Assembly (NCBI RefSeq): GCF_024499055.1
Contig: NZ_CP071249.1
Location: 930,001 to 994,000, forward strand
DNA length: 64,000 nucleotides
Reading direction: 5' to 3'
DNA from: Turicibacter bilis
GTDB taxonomy: Bacteria > Bacillota_I > Bacilli_A > MOL361 > Turicibacteraceae
Positions 35,885 to 44,842 of this stretch are shown here, piece after piece. The position numbers were made by a program, and so were the translations under genes. Under the pieces are notes generated by a model. That model ran no database searches, had not been told where the DNA came from, and saw only the letters and a program-made list of their open reading frames with translations. Each line of letters begins with the position of its first letter. The stretch's first letter is position 1.

Positions 35885-37041
35885 CCGAATAAGATTTGTG
35901 ACACTATATATCCTAAAAGTCCAATAAAACTATTTTTCTCTACTGGTTCTTTAACGGTTAGTGGAATTTCCTTATATGCTTTTCCGTTGTAGTAGTAAGT
36001 TAATATTCCAACTTGGTCACCCGGTTGAATCGGTAATTTAATTTCTTCATTTAAACTTAAATCATATTTTGATTCTTGTTCAGCATCTGTTTTCTTTTTA
36101 AGCACTGTTACTGGTTCAGATGTAACAATTTCAAAACTACGATTTTTAGCCAGCATATTATAACCATTTGAAACAACTTTTTGGCCTTCAAGTTTTTGTA
36201 CAAGTTCATATTGTCCATAAGCATACTCAATTAGGCGAGTCACCTCTTGATTACGAATATCGGATTTACTTGCCCCCATTACAACAGCAATAACGCGCAT
36301 CTCTCCACGGTTCGCTGTCGCCGTCAAACAGTAACCTGCTTCTTGCGTGTATCCTGTTTTTAGGCCATCTACACCATCTACATATTTTAGAAGCTTATTC
36401 GTATTAACAAGCCAAAATGGTGATTCTGTATCTTGACGAATATAATCTTCATAAAGTCCAGAGAATTCTATAATTTCAGGATAATCTTGTACTAAATGAC
36501 GTCCAATAATCGACATATCATAAGGAGTTGTCAAATGGCCTTCTTCTGTTAATCCTGTTGGATTTTTAAAGACTGTATCATTCATTCCTAACTCTTTGGC
36601 CTTTGCATTCATTTTTTCTACAAAGGCTTCTTCCGTACCCGCTACACGTTCCGCTAGCGCAGTCACTGCATCATTAGCTGAAGCAATAGCAATACTTTTA
36701 AACAAATCCCGCACTTGCATTTCTTCACCTGGTTTTAAATAGATTTGTGATCCACCTAAACTCGCTGCATGTTCACTTACGCGAATCACTTCATCCCATT
36801 GCATTGATCCATTATTAATTGCTTCAAGAATTATGTACATTGACATCATTTTCGTCATACTAGCTGGAGCAAGTTTTTCATGTGAATTTTTTTCGTACAA
36901 AATTTCTCCGGTTTCCGCTTCGATTAGAATGGCTGCTTTTCCATCCGTCACTAAGTCATCAGCTTGAACGATGGTCACATGAATAAAACAACTAACGATA
37001 AAACATGTAACTAGACTAATTAACACTTTTCTTATTTTCAT
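35872..37041 (-). CDS. dacF: D-alanyl-D-alanine carboxypeptidase DacF
   Basis: 389 residues with a signal peptide (1-22) and penicillin-binding motifs SMTK, SAND and KTG in order. Location directly upstream of spoIIAA identifies it as DacF, a forespore enzyme that trims cortex stem peptides. The ATG at 37041 follows AGAGGTG; the longer frame adds 13 residues without support. C-terminal membrane-binding helix (SFIGLLGYIVSQILFG). Confidence 0.94.
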   Translation of the reverse strand: MKIRKVLISLVTCFIVSCFIHVTIVQADDLVTDGKAAILIEAETGEILYEKNSHEKLAPASMTKMMSMYIILEAINNGSMQWDEVIRVSEHAASLGGSQIYLKPGEEMQVRDLFKSIAIASANDAVTALAERVAGTEEAFVEKMNAKAKELGMNDTVFKNPTGLTEEGHLTTPYDMSIIGRHLVQDYPEIIEFSGLYEDYIRQDTESPFWLVNTNKLLKYVDGVDGLKTGYTQEAGYCLTATANRGEMRVIAVVMGASKSDIRNQEVTRLIEYAYGQYELVQKLEGQKVVSNGYNMLAKNRSFEIVTSEPVTVLKKKTDAEQESKYDLSLNEEIKLPIQPGDQVGILTYYYNGKAYKEIPLTVKEPVEKNSFIGLLGYIVSQILFGENA

Positions 37042-37078
37042 TTTTGCACCTCTTTTTCTACCTGCAGCGTTACTACAC

Positions 37079-37106
37079 ATGTATGAAAAGAGGAATTAAA
37101 ATATGC
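37079..37106 (-). promoter_or_regulatory. Candidate sigma-F/G promoter of dacF
   Basis: On the minus strand GCATA (37106-37102), 16 bases, CATACAT (37085-37079). The -35 matches the forespore pattern fully; the -10 only partly. Confidence 0.5.
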
Positions 37107-37228
37107 AGTGTCTCTAGGAAGGCCGCTAATTTTTATTTTGTAACTTATGAAGAGATTAGCGGATAAAATAGAAAAACGAGGAACACTCACTCAATTTGTT
37201 TAAGTCCGTTGAATAACTGAATTAAATA

Positions 37229-37262
37229 GAAAAAGGAGTCGATAAGCTTTCGACTCCTTTAA
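37229..37262 (-). terminator. Terminator of pdp
   Basis: AAAGGAGTCGA / TCGACTCCTTT hairpin, 11 bp, followed by Ts on the minus strand; 60 bases beyond the pdp stop. Confidence 0.85.
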
Positions 37263-37322
37263 AACGAGATGAAAAAAACAAAAATAAACACACCTATTTT
37301 GTCAAACTAAAATTAGATTAAC

Positions 37323-38624
37323 CTAGGCAATAATATCATAAATTAAAGTAGGTGAACAAACTGAAGATGAAGAAATCTCATAAGCTTTTTTAATGTATTC
37401 AATAGCTTCTTGGGAATCTGCTTGATTTGTATGAACATAAGCTAAGACATCACCTTGATTGATGGCTTCCCCAACTTTTTTATTTAATACTACACCAACA
37501 CCCATATCAATGGTATCTTCTTTTGTCGCACGACCTGCTCCTAATTTCATAGCAGCAATTCCAATTGACAATGCGTCAATCTTCTCAACATATCCAGCTT
37601 CTGTTGCAGTGACTGGGATAACAGAAGACGCCGTTGGTAATAATTCAGGATTTTCAATTTGAGAAGTATCTCCACCTTGTGCCGCAACAAACTCTTTAAA
37701 CTTTTGTAAAGCTTCACCATTTTGTAATTTTTCTTTTAGTTGCGCATAAGCTTGCTCAGTATTAGCAGCTTTTTTGGCTAACACAACCATGTGACTGGCT
37801 AATTGTAAAACAAGCTCTTCTAAGTCTTTAGGACCATTTCCACTTAAGGTCTCAATCGCCTCTTTAACTTCAAGGGCATTTCCAATGGCAAATCCTAATG
37901 GTTGATTCATATCTGTTAAAAAGGCAACTGTTTCACGACCTGCATCACGTCCAATTTCAACCATTGCAGTGGCTAATTCTTTTGCATCATCTAATGTTTT
38001 CATGAAGGCCCCTGCTCCAAACTTAACATCTAAGACAATCGCATCTGCACCCGCTGCAATTTTCTTACTCATAATTGAAGAAGCAATTAAAGGAATTGAC
38101 TCAACAGTTCCAGTTACATCACGAAGAGCATATAAATATTTATCAGCTGGGGCTAAATTTCCTGTTTGACCAATAATCGCTAACTTAATATCATTGACTT
38201 GCTGAATAAACTGATCCATCTCAATTTCAATTTTCATTCCTGAGATTGATTCAAGTTTATCAAGTGTCCCACCAGTATGACCTAAACCACGACCACTCAT
38301 TTTCGCAACAGGTACGCCCATTGATGCAACAAGAGGACCTAAGATTAAAGACGTTTTATCTCCAACACCTCCTGTTGAATGTTTATCAACTTTAACTCCT
38401 TCAATAGCTGATAAATCAACAACATCTCCACTATTAACCATTGCTTGAGTTAATGCTAAACGTTCTGCTTTCGTCATATCATTAAAAACAATAGCCATTA
38501 ATAAAGCTGACATCTGATAATCCGGAATCTCTTTGTTTGTATATCCATTAATAATCCATTCAATTTCAGCGGTTGTTAACTCAATATTATGTCTCTTCTT
38601 AGAAATTAAATCTACCATTCTCAT
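37323..38624 (-). CDS. pdp: Pyrimidine-nucleoside phosphorylase
   Basis: 433 residues. The thymidine-phosphorylase family signatures [13 protein letters not shown] and [18 protein letters not shown] are present, and the length fits the Firmicute enzyme. It splits uridine, deoxyuridine and thymidine to base and (deoxy)ribose-1-phosphate. AGGTGATAATA precedes the ATG at 38624. It functionally complements deoC and deoD at 47-48 kb but is not linked to them. Confidence 0.95.
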   Translation of the reverse strand: MRMVDLISKKRHNIELTTAEIEWIINGYTNKEIPDYQMSALLMAIVFNDMTKAERLALTQAMVNSGDVVDLSAIEGVKVDKHSTGGVGDKTSLILGPLVASMGVPVAKMSGRGLGHTGGTLDKLESISGMKIEIEMDQFIQQVNDIKLAIIGQTGNLAPADKYLYALRDVTGTVESIPLIASSIMSKKIAAGADAIVLDVKFGAGAFMKTLDDAKELATAMVEIGRDAGRETVAFLTDMNQPLGFAIGNALEVKEAIETLSGNGPKDLEELVLQLASHMVVLAKKAANTEQAYAQLKEKLQNGEALQKFKEFVAAQGGDTSQIENPELLPTASSVIPVTATEAGYVEKIDALSIGIAAMKLGAGRATKEDTIDMGVGVVLNKKVGEAINQGDVLAYVHTNQADSQEAIEYIKKAYEISSSSVCSPTLIYDIIA

Positions 38625-38794
38625 TATTATCACCTATTTCTTTACACAGAATAAAATCCCCTTAAATTATACCCTAAAGTTATTCCTCTTGAAACTGCTT
38701 CAATAAAATATATGCTAAAAAATTTGTTTTATTGAATACTTAGACTGGCTCGTGGAAAAATAGAAATATAACCTTAACAAACTGAGGTGAAAAC

Positions 38795-39079
38795 ATGTTT
38801 CGACAACACAAAATTTTATGCGAAAATAAAGAAACAGTCATCTATCTTTTTCTTTATGATCAACAAATTGATTTAGATACGATGAAAAATATCTTCTCTC
38901 AAATTTCAAATATGACCCTTGAATCACGAATTATTGACTACTTCAACCAACATAATATTAAATGTCTTGGAAATCATGTGAGAATCGTCTATCAGTCAAC
39001 CATTGTTAAAGATTTATTCATCAATCAACATCGTAAGCCAAGATCTTACGCCACAAATGTAGTAAGTCTTTATCGATAA
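38795..39079 (+). CDS. Unknown 94-residue protein
   Basis: No family recognised. It is soluble and basic at the C-terminus, with a YLFLYDQQIDLDTM stretch and no membrane segment. GAGGTG lies 5 bases before the ATG and a good terminator follows, so it is likely real. It is divergent from pdp and lies just before the IS200-like element. Confidence 0.7.
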   Translation: MFRQHKILCENKETVIYLFLYDQQIDLDTMKNIFSQISNMTLESRIIDYFNQHNIKCLGNHVRIVYQSTIVKDLFINQHRKPRSYATNVVSLYR

Positions 39080-39099
39080 ACGAACATATCTTCCATTTA

Positions 39100-39131
39100 G
39101 AAGTGATAATCGAGCGATTATCACTTTTTAT
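39100..39131 (+). terminator. Terminator of the 38795 gene
   Basis: AAGTGATAATC, GAGC loop, GATTATCACTTTTTA hairpin. Confidence 0.85.
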
Positions 39132-39217
39132 TAAAGGCTTTAGCCTGTTGAGCTCGCGAAGCGTGCGAAACATAAAACCACCTGCTATGCGGGTGGGAAA
39201 TAAGGGTTATACCACTA

Positions 39218-39284
39218 AAAAATCACCTTTCTTCCTATAATAGAGTTGTTCAGGCTACTATTTTAGAAGAGAAAGGTGATTTTT
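39218..39284 (+). promoter_or_regulatory. Hairpin that hides the tnpA ribosome binding site
   Basis: AAAAATCACCTTTC (39218-39231) is perfectly complementary over 14 bp to GAAAGGTGATTTTT (39271-39284), which contains the Shine-Dalgarno sequence ending at the ATG. IS200 is known to limit its transposase translation this way. Confidence 0.8.
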
Positions 39285-39740
39285 ATGGCCAATAAGGCAA
39301 ATAGTTTATCTCACACAAAGTGGATGTGTAAGTATCACATTGTGTTTACTCCTAAGTATAGACGAAAAATAATTTATAATCAATATAAAACCAGTATAAG
39401 AGATATATTAAAACAATTATGTGCCTACAAAGGAGTAGAAATAATAGAAGGACATCTGATGCCAGATCATGTCCATATGTTAGTAAGTATCCCACCAAAA
39501 ATGAGTGTCTCAAGTTTCATGGGATATTTGAAGGGGAAAAGTGCATTGATGATTTTTGATAAACATGCAAATTTAAAATATAAATTTGGAAATAGACACT
39601 TTTGGGCCGAAGGATATTACGTAAGTACAGTTGGATTAAATGAAGCAACGATTAAGAAATATATACAGGAACAAGAAAGCCATGATATAGCCATGGATAA
39701 ATTAAGTGTAAAAGAATATGAAGACCCTTTTAAAGGGTAG
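39285..39740 (+). CDS. tnpA: IS200/IS605-family transposase TnpA
   Basis: 151 residues, Y1 HUH single-strand transposase: HVHMLVSI is the HUH motif and the catalytic Tyr lies in EGYYVSTVG. The full family length is present, so it may be active. The ATG at 39285 follows GAAAGGTG. Confidence 0.95.
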   Translation: MANKANSLSHTKWMCKYHIVFTPKYRRKIIYNQYKTSIRDILKQLCAYKGVEIIEGHLMPDHVHMLVSIPPKMSVSSFMGYLKGKSALMIFDKHANLKYKFGNRHFWAEGYYVSTVGLNEATIKKYIQEQESHDIAMDKLSVKEYEDPFKG

Positions 39741-39926
39741 CTAGCCATACGAAAACTCCTTTAGGAGTAAGCAAAAGCGGCAAAGGCAAGTAGCTTGAAC
39801 AAAGTGAAAGCTAGCGCCTTGAGACGCTAGCCGGTAACAAGGGCTTATAGCCCTAGTGAAAACCACCCGTTTGACGGGTGGTTTTTATTTTCAACTTCAG
39901 TAAGCGTTTTACTTCGTCTTAAGGAA

Positions 39927-39959
39927 CAAAAACTGTAAAGGTATTTCCTTCACAGTTTT
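39927..39959 (-). terminator. Terminator of the 39958 gene
   Basis: AAAACTGTGAAGG / CCTTTACAGTTTT-type stem overlapping the stop codon on the minus strand. Confidence 0.7.
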
Positions 39960-40155
39960 ATTTTTTACTATTCTTTTTTTCTTCATCTGATGTCATAGAT
40001 AAATCATTAAATATCAATTCTGACCCAAATTCATTTCCATATTCAAATGGAGTTAATAAATTTCCAAACATGCAGCGATTTATCTCATTTTGCCAAGCGT
40101 GAGAAAAAGCACTCGGATAATCCTGATTACTTTGAACAGAACGATTTTTTTTCAT
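39958..40155 (-). CDS. Unknown 65-residue protein
   Basis: No family recognised. Hydrophilic, Asn/Ser-rich, with one Cys. It follows the small membrane protein gene by 15 bp, so the two are probably co-transcribed. A GGAGT ribosome site precedes the ATG and a terminator overlaps the stop, which supports it as a real gene. Confidence 0.6.
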   Translation of the reverse strand: MKKNRSVQSNQDYPSAFSHAWQNEINRCMFGNLLTPFEYGNEFGSELIFNDLSMTSDEEKKNSKK

Positions 40156-40170
40156 GTCGATGACTCCTTT

Positions 40171-40416
40171 TTATAACAAAATAGTTGTCAAAATCACTAA
40201 GATTAAGATAATGATTAAGTAAATTAAGACAGCTCTTGCAAAATTACGCTTGTTAACATTAATCTTTCGACTAAAGCTCAAGTAAAGAAAGGCAATTAAA
40301 TTGATGACTGGAATCATTCCAAGTAAGATAAGAAAAAGCCATTCTTCTATTTTAACCACTGCTTGCAATGACTCCTTCTCTTGTCGAGGTTCCACGATTT
40401 TTATATCCTCCATCAT
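40171..40416 (-). CDS. Unknown small two-helix membrane protein
   Basis: 81 residues with two hydrophobic segments (about 28-47 and 62-80) joined by a basic loop RKINVNKRNFAR. No family recognised. The start is uncertain: the only good ribosome sequence, GGAGG, lies inside the first codons, so a GTG at 40395 may be used. First of a probable two-gene unit with the 39958 gene. Confidence 0.6.
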   Translation of the reverse strand: MMEDIKIVEPRQEKESLQAVVKIEEWLFLILLGMIPVINLIAFLYLSFSRKINVNKRNFARAVLIYLIIILILVILTTILL

Positions 40417-40479
40417 AAAAGATATTTATATTTTTTGAATAAAACATTTTTTTATACCTATTTATGTATTTTTCTGACA

Positions 40480-40519
40480 AAAAAAAGACTGTTTTGAAAA
40501 TCAAAACAGTCTTTTTTTT
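40480..40519. terminator. Terminator of plsC
   Basis: AAAAAAAGACTGTTTTGA / TCAAAACAGTCTTTTTTT perfect palindrome at the plsC stop; works on both strands. Confidence 0.9.
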
Positions 40520-41237
40520 ATGCCTTCATTGGCTCTTTAATAATTACTTCAACTTGTTCACAAATTTCATTCGTCGACAATGATTCATATGCTTCGTATG
40601 GAATTGGATCATGAATTTCCATATTAATTACTGTACGACGTGGCCAACGTTTAGATACTTCATAACTATTATAAATGGTTACTGGCACAATATCCGCCTT
40701 TGCTTTTTGAGCTAATTTAAAACTTCCTGCTTTAAAACTACCAACTTCAGCCTGAACCATACGTGTCCCTTCCGGGAAAATAACCATTAAATGTCCTTCC
40801 TTAACACTTTTCGCCGCTGCAGAAATGACTCTAACTGATTGTCTAACATCTGTACGATCCATGAATTGACATTGAATTAAACGCATTGAATCACTTAATA
40901 AGAAAATATTATCTAACTCTTTTTTCGCGACATAGCCATGTGGTTTTTTAATCGCTTTTAACATTGCGACAATATCTATATTACTTTGGTGATTTGCATA
41001 AATAACTCCATGCTTAACTTGGTCTAACTTTTCTAATCCTTTAGCATTCACTTTTACATTAAATAGTACTGGAATCGCCCATGAAACAACCCAACTAATA
41101 AATGAAAAACGCTCCTGTGCAGAATATTTTTCATCTTTTAATTGTTGAACACGAGCGTTCACACATAAAACAACAATAATAGCTAACACAATAATAACTA
41201 ATAAAATTCCTAATACAATCCATAAAAATTTTAACAA
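40518..41237 (-). CDS. plsC: 1-acyl-sn-glycerol-3-phosphate acyltransferase
   Basis: 239 residues: N-terminal membrane segment (5-27), the acyltransferase motif NHQSNID (HxxxxD), FPEGTR and VPVTIYNSY. Makes phosphatidic acid. One base separates it from the folA stop, so folA-plsC is an operon. Confidence 0.94.
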   Translation of the reverse strand: MLKFLWIVLGILLVIIVLAIIVVLCVNARVQQLKDEKYSAQERFSFISWVVSWAIPVLFNVKVNAKGLEKLDQVKHGVIYANHQSNIDIVAMLKAIKKPHGYVAKKELDNIFLLSDSMRLIQCQFMDRTDVRQSVRVISAAAKSVKEGHLMVIFPEGTRMVQAEVGSFKAGSFKLAQKAKADIVPVTIYNSYEVSKRWPRRTVINMEIHDPIPYEAYESLSTNEICEQVEVIIKEPMKA

Positions 41238-41238
41238 C

Positions 41239-41715
41239 TTAACTCATCCTTTCATAAACAGCAAATCGTAATTCACCACTTAAGTACTCTTTCATACACA
41301 CCCATTCGTTCCAATCAATCGTTGGAAAATAGGTATCTCCTTCAAATACTTGATCAATATGTGTGATATATAAGCGATCAGCATAAGGTAATATCTGTTC
41401 ATAAACCGAACGTCCCCCAATGATAAATAACTCTTTTTCTTTTGGATAATTCTGTATTATCGTTTTCCAATTCGCAAGTACCGTTACCTCTTCATAATCA
41501 TAGTTCGTTGTAGTTGTTAAAACATAATGATGTCGATTTGGTAACGGCTTATTTTGATACGATAAAATGGATTCAAACGTTTGACGTCCCATCAGGATAT
41601 CATGCCCCATCGTTGTTTGCTTAAAATAAGCAAGGTCTTCTTTATAATGCCAAGGCAATCGATTTTTTGACCCAATCAATTGATGACGGTCAAAGGCAAC
41701 AATCAATGAAATCAT
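41239..41715 (-). CDS. folA: Dihydrofolate reductase
   Basis: 158 residues with NRLPWHYKEDLAYFK, MGRQTFESI and the FIIGGRSVYEQ motif. Reduces dihydrofolate to tetrahydrofolate. No thyA is adjacent, unlike many Bacilli; plsC follows directly. Confidence 0.96.
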   Translation of the reverse strand: MISLIVAFDRHQLIGSKNRLPWHYKEDLAYFKQTTMGHDILMGRQTFESILSYQNKPLPNRHHYVLTTTTNYDYEEVTVLANWKTIIQNYPKEKELFIIGGRSVYEQILPYADRLYITHIDQVFEGDTYFPTIDWNEWVCMKEYLSGELRFAVYERMS

Positions 41716-41791
41716 AATGTTCTTTCCTCACTCATTCAATCTTATTGACTTCTACGTTCCGAACAGTATAAACGATGCACACTTAATGAAC

Positions 41792-42580
41792 CTATTTGTA
41801 AAATTTTTCAATAACTCCATAGAAGAAATGACGTTTTTGATTTTGACGATCTATTTGAAAACCAAGCTTCCCTAGCTGATGATTCCCATAACTCGATTTA
41901 ACAACGACACGCTCTTTAGCTACCCTTAATGCCTCTTGAACATGTTCTTCCGTCATCACATCATATGATACAATTGGCTTAATTATTTTAATACCATGTG
42001 AACTTTCTACTGATTGATTAAACATAAAATCAAAGTAAACAACATCCACTGACTCATCTGGACATTGTTTTAAATAATCCAAATTATCAGTATTAATAAT
42101 GGATACTTGATCAATTATTGCTTTCCACTCCAGCTTTTCATTAGTGGCATAATACTGTAATCCTTCCCTTACTAAAACAGATAGAGGGAAGCTTTTCTCA
42201 AGTGAGATCACTTTCCCAGTAGGTCCAACAATATAATTTGCAACTAATGTATCAGAAGCTAATCCCAACGTGCAATCTAAAAAAGTCATTCCTTCTTTAA
42301 GCTGACAAGCCGTCATTAAACTATCCGATTGCCCATTCTTAATTTGCTTAATTCGATGCATCGCCATATTCGGATGAAAGAAGACTTCCTCTTGTCCCTG
42401 TTCATAATAACTTAGTCCACGTTGGTTATTCACAACAAAAATATGAGGATCGACATGCTCAAGTAGATATTTAACGGTTTTTTTATTTCGTGCCATATAT
42501 GGAACTTGCAAAGATTCAGACAACTCTTTCGCCTTTATAATCAATTCTTCTGTTTCATCAAATGCTGTTGTAATAATCAT
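41792..42580 (-). CDS. Class I SAM-dependent methyltransferase (YpiP/RsmJ-like)
   Basis: 262 residues. The SAM-binding motif I is LDCTLGLASDTL and the acidic motif DVVYFDFMF follows; the HPNMAMHR segment is also noticeable. The arrangement resembles the RsmJ-like PF04445 group that includes B. subtilis YpiP, an uncharacterised methyltransferase. The substrate cannot be stated. The start at 42580 gives best spacing to AGCGGTG; two ATGs lie close together. Confidence 0.8.
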   Translation of the reverse strand: MIITTAFDETEELIIKAKELSESLQVPYMARNKKTVKYLLEHVDPHIFVVNNQRGLSYYEQGQEEVFFHPNMAMHRIKQIKNGQSDSLMTACQLKEGMTFLDCTLGLASDTLVANYIVGPTGKVISLEKSFPLSVLVREGLQYYATNEKLEWKAIIDQVSIINTDNLDYLKQCPDESVDVVYFDFMFNQSVESSHGIKIIKPIVSYDVMTEEHVQEALRVAKERVVVKSSYGNHQLGKLGFQIDRQNQKRHFFYGVIEKFYK

Positions 42581-42693
42581 CATGTCACCGCTTTTCATTA
42601 AACTCTATCTTAATATTTTGACAGATAATGCTTTGAAGTTCAAGCCGTTTTAAATAACTTCTTTTTATGTTTTTCAAACTAACTTACTTTTAT

Positions 42694-42729
42694 AAAAAAA
42701 GCCGCTACTACATTAGTAACGACTTTTTT
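42694..42729 (-). terminator. Terminator of ssb
   Basis: AAGTCGTTACTA / TAGTAGCGGCTT stem with G-U pairs, seven Ts following on the minus strand. Confidence 0.85.
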
Positions 42730-42742
42730 AGCTTCATTTAAT

Positions 42743-43126
42743 TTACATAGCTATTTCTTCAATTTGTACTTCCTGATTCTCTAATTCGCTTCTTTGATCA
42801 CCAGTTCGAGTCTGGATAAATGATACTTTTTCTGCAACCACCTCTACTGCACGTAATGATTTATGATTAGGAATTTCATATGTTTTATGAACCAAACGTC
42901 CTTTAACACCGATGATAGCACCTTTACCACAATATTCAACGACGCTCTTAGCAATCCCTTCCCATAACGTAATATTGATGAAGTCAGTGTCATATTCACC
43001 ACTGGCTGCATTTTTAAAGGAACGCGTTACGGCCAGTGTAACAGTCGAAACTTTTTTCCCTTCTTGAGTTTGAATCAATTCAGGTTGGCGTACAACACGC
43101 CCAACTAACACAACATTATTTAACAT
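42743..43126 (-). CDS. ssb: Single-stranded DNA-binding protein
   Basis: 127 residues with an OB fold (MLNNVVLVGRVVRQPE, FINITLWEGIAKS, VKGRLVHKTYE). The tail is short and ends in EEIAM without the DDDIPF-type tip, as in the short SsbB/YwpH paralogs used in competence. The ATG at 43126 follows AGGAGAT; the longer frame adds 19 unrelated residues. Confidence 0.92.
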   Translation of the reverse strand: MLNNVVLVGRVVRQPELIQTQEGKKVSTVTLAVTRSFKNAASGEYDTDFINITLWEGIAKSVVEYCGKGAIIGVKGRLVHKTYEIPNHKSLRAVEVVAEKVSFIQTRTGDQRSELENQEVQIEEIAM

Positions 43127-43274
43127 ATCAATAATCTCCTTTAACTTCTTTATTTGTGCGCACTTATCTATATATACGCCCATCTTTTATAACTTCCTTT
43201 TATATTTTTTCTTTTTTCAAAAGAAAACGTGTTCATGTAAGTTTTCATAACTGAACACAGAAAGGACACATTAT

Positions 43275-43295
43275 TTTGTCGAATTTTGATATAAT
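43275..43295 (+). promoter_or_regulatory. Extended -10 promoter overlapped by a Spo0A box
   Basis: TTTGTCGAAT (43275-43284) matches the Spo0A box TTTGTCRAAW at all ten positions and ends five bases before TATAAT (43290-43295), which carries the TGn extension. No good -35 hexamer is seen. The predicted start is about 43302. Confidence 0.6.
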
Positions 43296-43301
43296 TTCAA
43301 A

Positions 43302-43501
43302 TGTATTCATGAACACCCCCCCGTTCATGCAATACATTCCTTTCATTATTGTTTTTCATTCCATTTTTAATTTTTTACATCCCCTCATCAAACAAACGTA
43401 TTGGGTTATGAACTTAGCAAACTTTTTTCGCTAAGTACCAATGCAACCTTATACTATTCCCCTCTCGGAGAACTGGTGCCCCCCACCAGTTCTCCTTTTT
43501 T
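43302..43501 (+). ncRNA. Candidate C-rich small regulatory RNA
   Basis: A ~200-base transcript is bounded by the promoter above and a strong terminator. It has three stem-loops: 43300-43338 (CATGAAC/GTTCATG plus an AATGTATT/AATACATT extension, loop ACCCCCCC), 43412-43436 (ACTTAGC/GCTAAGT) and the terminator at 43467-43501 (12 bp, loop CCCCC, six Ts). Unpaired TCCCC motifs occur at 43380-43384 and 43458-43462. No ORF of credible length. C-rich loops that pair with Shine-Dalgarno sequences define sRNAs such as RsaE of staphylococci. Confidence 0.65.
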
Positions 43502-43521
43502 ATTTTCTTCATTATAGCTAT

Positions 43522-43554
43522 AAAGAAAAGCTCCCCAAAAGGGAGCTTTTCTTT
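43522..43554 (-). terminator. Terminator of M16 peptidase genes
   Basis: AAAGAAAAGCTCCC / GGGAGCTTTTCTTT stem immediately after the stop of the 43553 gene. Confidence 0.8.
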
Positions 43555-44842
43555 ATGCTTGTTTAGGTAAAAGTTTAAAGATACTCATACGATCTTCAAC
43601 AAAGTAATCTTTTGCTAATTGTTGTAAATCTTCAATTCTTAATTCATCTAAAATATCTAGAATTGAGAATAATTGAACTCCATTAAATGCATACTGAGTA
43701 AATTGGTTTGCAATAAATTCAACCGAGTTTAATGCTGATAAGAAACGTCCAACCTTTTTATTCTTAATACGTGTGAATTCAGTTTCATCAAATGTCATCG
43801 TTGGAATTGTTAATAATTTTTCTTTAATACTGTGTGCTAACTCATCAGGATAACGTGTATCTCCACCAACAATTGAGAAGCCAAATGATAATTCACAATT
43901 TGTTTCATATGAGAACGTATCATTAATATAGCCTTTATCTAACATCTCTTCATAGTACGTTGATGAGCTACCAAATATTAAATCAAAAATAATGTCTAAG
44001 GCCACTTCCTTTTTAAGCAAATCTTTACCATCTTGATCCGCACTTGCATCTTTAACTCCAACAAAAACTTTTGCTGTTCCAACTTCCATTTCTAACGTAC
44101 TTTCCGGACGAACAGCTTGAGGCTCTTCTTTTGGATATTCACGTGGAATTGGCTCTTCTTTTTTATAATCTTTTTTCGCTTGATTTTCACGGACTAATGC
44201 CATCATCTCTTCAACATCGAAATCTCCAATCACAAATAATAACATATTTGATGGATGATAAAACGTATTATAACATTCATATAATAATTCTGCTGTAATC
44301 GGTTGAATCGATTCGACTGTTCCAGCAATATCAATTTTTACTGGATGTTCTTTGAATAAATTTCCAATGATTTCATAGTAAGCACGGAAATCTGGATTAT
44401 CATCATACATCTTAATTTCCTGCGCAATAATCCCTTTTTCTTTTTCCACGGTTTGTTCGGTGAAATAAGGAGATTGTACAAAATCAATTAATGTTGTTAA
44501 GTTTTCTTTTAAGTCACTCGTACAAGAGAATAAATAGCATGTTCTTGTAAACGATGTGAAAGCATTAGATGAGGCACTATGTGCAGAGAATTTTTCAAAC
44601 ACGTCATAATCTTCTTTTTCAAACATTTTGTGCTCTAAAAAGTGCGCAATCCCATCAGGAACTAATTTCATCTCACTTTGCCCAATTGGAACGAAATGAT
44701 TATCAATTGATCCATACTTTGTTGTAAAGGTTGCAAATGACTTATTGAAACCTCGTTTAGGTAACATGTATACTTCTAAACCATTCTCTAATTGTTCATA
44801 ATATAACTTTTCTTGTAGTTGAGGGAATTCTTTAAACTCCAT
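43553..44842 (-). CDS. M16-family zinc peptidase, YmfH-like
   Basis: 429 residues with the inverted zinc motif HFLEH (in GIAHFLEHKMF) and the downstream Glu in EIKMYDDNPD, so it is the catalytic half of an M16 pair. The C-terminal half repeats the fold. With the preceding gene it matches the B. subtilis ymfF-ymfH pair, which some annotations link to EF-P modification; the substrate is unknown. Its ATG shares a base with the stop of the upstream gene. Confidence 0.9.
   Translation of the reverse strand: MEFKEFPQLQEKLYYEQLENGLEVYMLPKRGFNKSFATFTTKYGSIDNHFVPIGQSEMKLVPDGIAHFLEHKMFEKEDYDVFEKFSAHSASSNAFTSFTRTCYLFSCTSDLKENLTTLIDFVQSPYFTEQTVEKEKGIIAQEIKMYDDNPDFRAYYEIIGNLFKEHPVKIDIAGTVESIQPITAELLYECYNTFYHPSNMLLFVIGDFDVEEMMALVRENQAKKDYKKEEPIPREYPKEEPQAVRPESTLEMEVGTAKVFVGVKDASADQDGKDLLKKEVALDIIFDLIFGSSSTYYEEMLDKGYINDTFSYETNCELSFGFSIVGGDTRYPDELAHSIKEKLLTIPTMTFDETEFTRIKNKKVGRFLSALNSVEFIANQFTQYAFNGVQLFSILDILDELRIEDLQQLAKDYFVEDRMSIFKLLPKQA

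Larger units (their letters stand above)
39135..39890 (+). mobile_element. IS200-like element (IS200/IS605 family)
   Basis: Single tnpA gene flanked by subterminal hairpins: CCACCTGC/GCGGGTGG (39178-39196) on the left and AACCACCCGT/ACGGGTGGTT (39861-39883) on the right. There are no inverted terminal repeats, as expected for this family. The outer boundaries are approximate because IS200 makes no target duplication. Confidence 0.85.
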
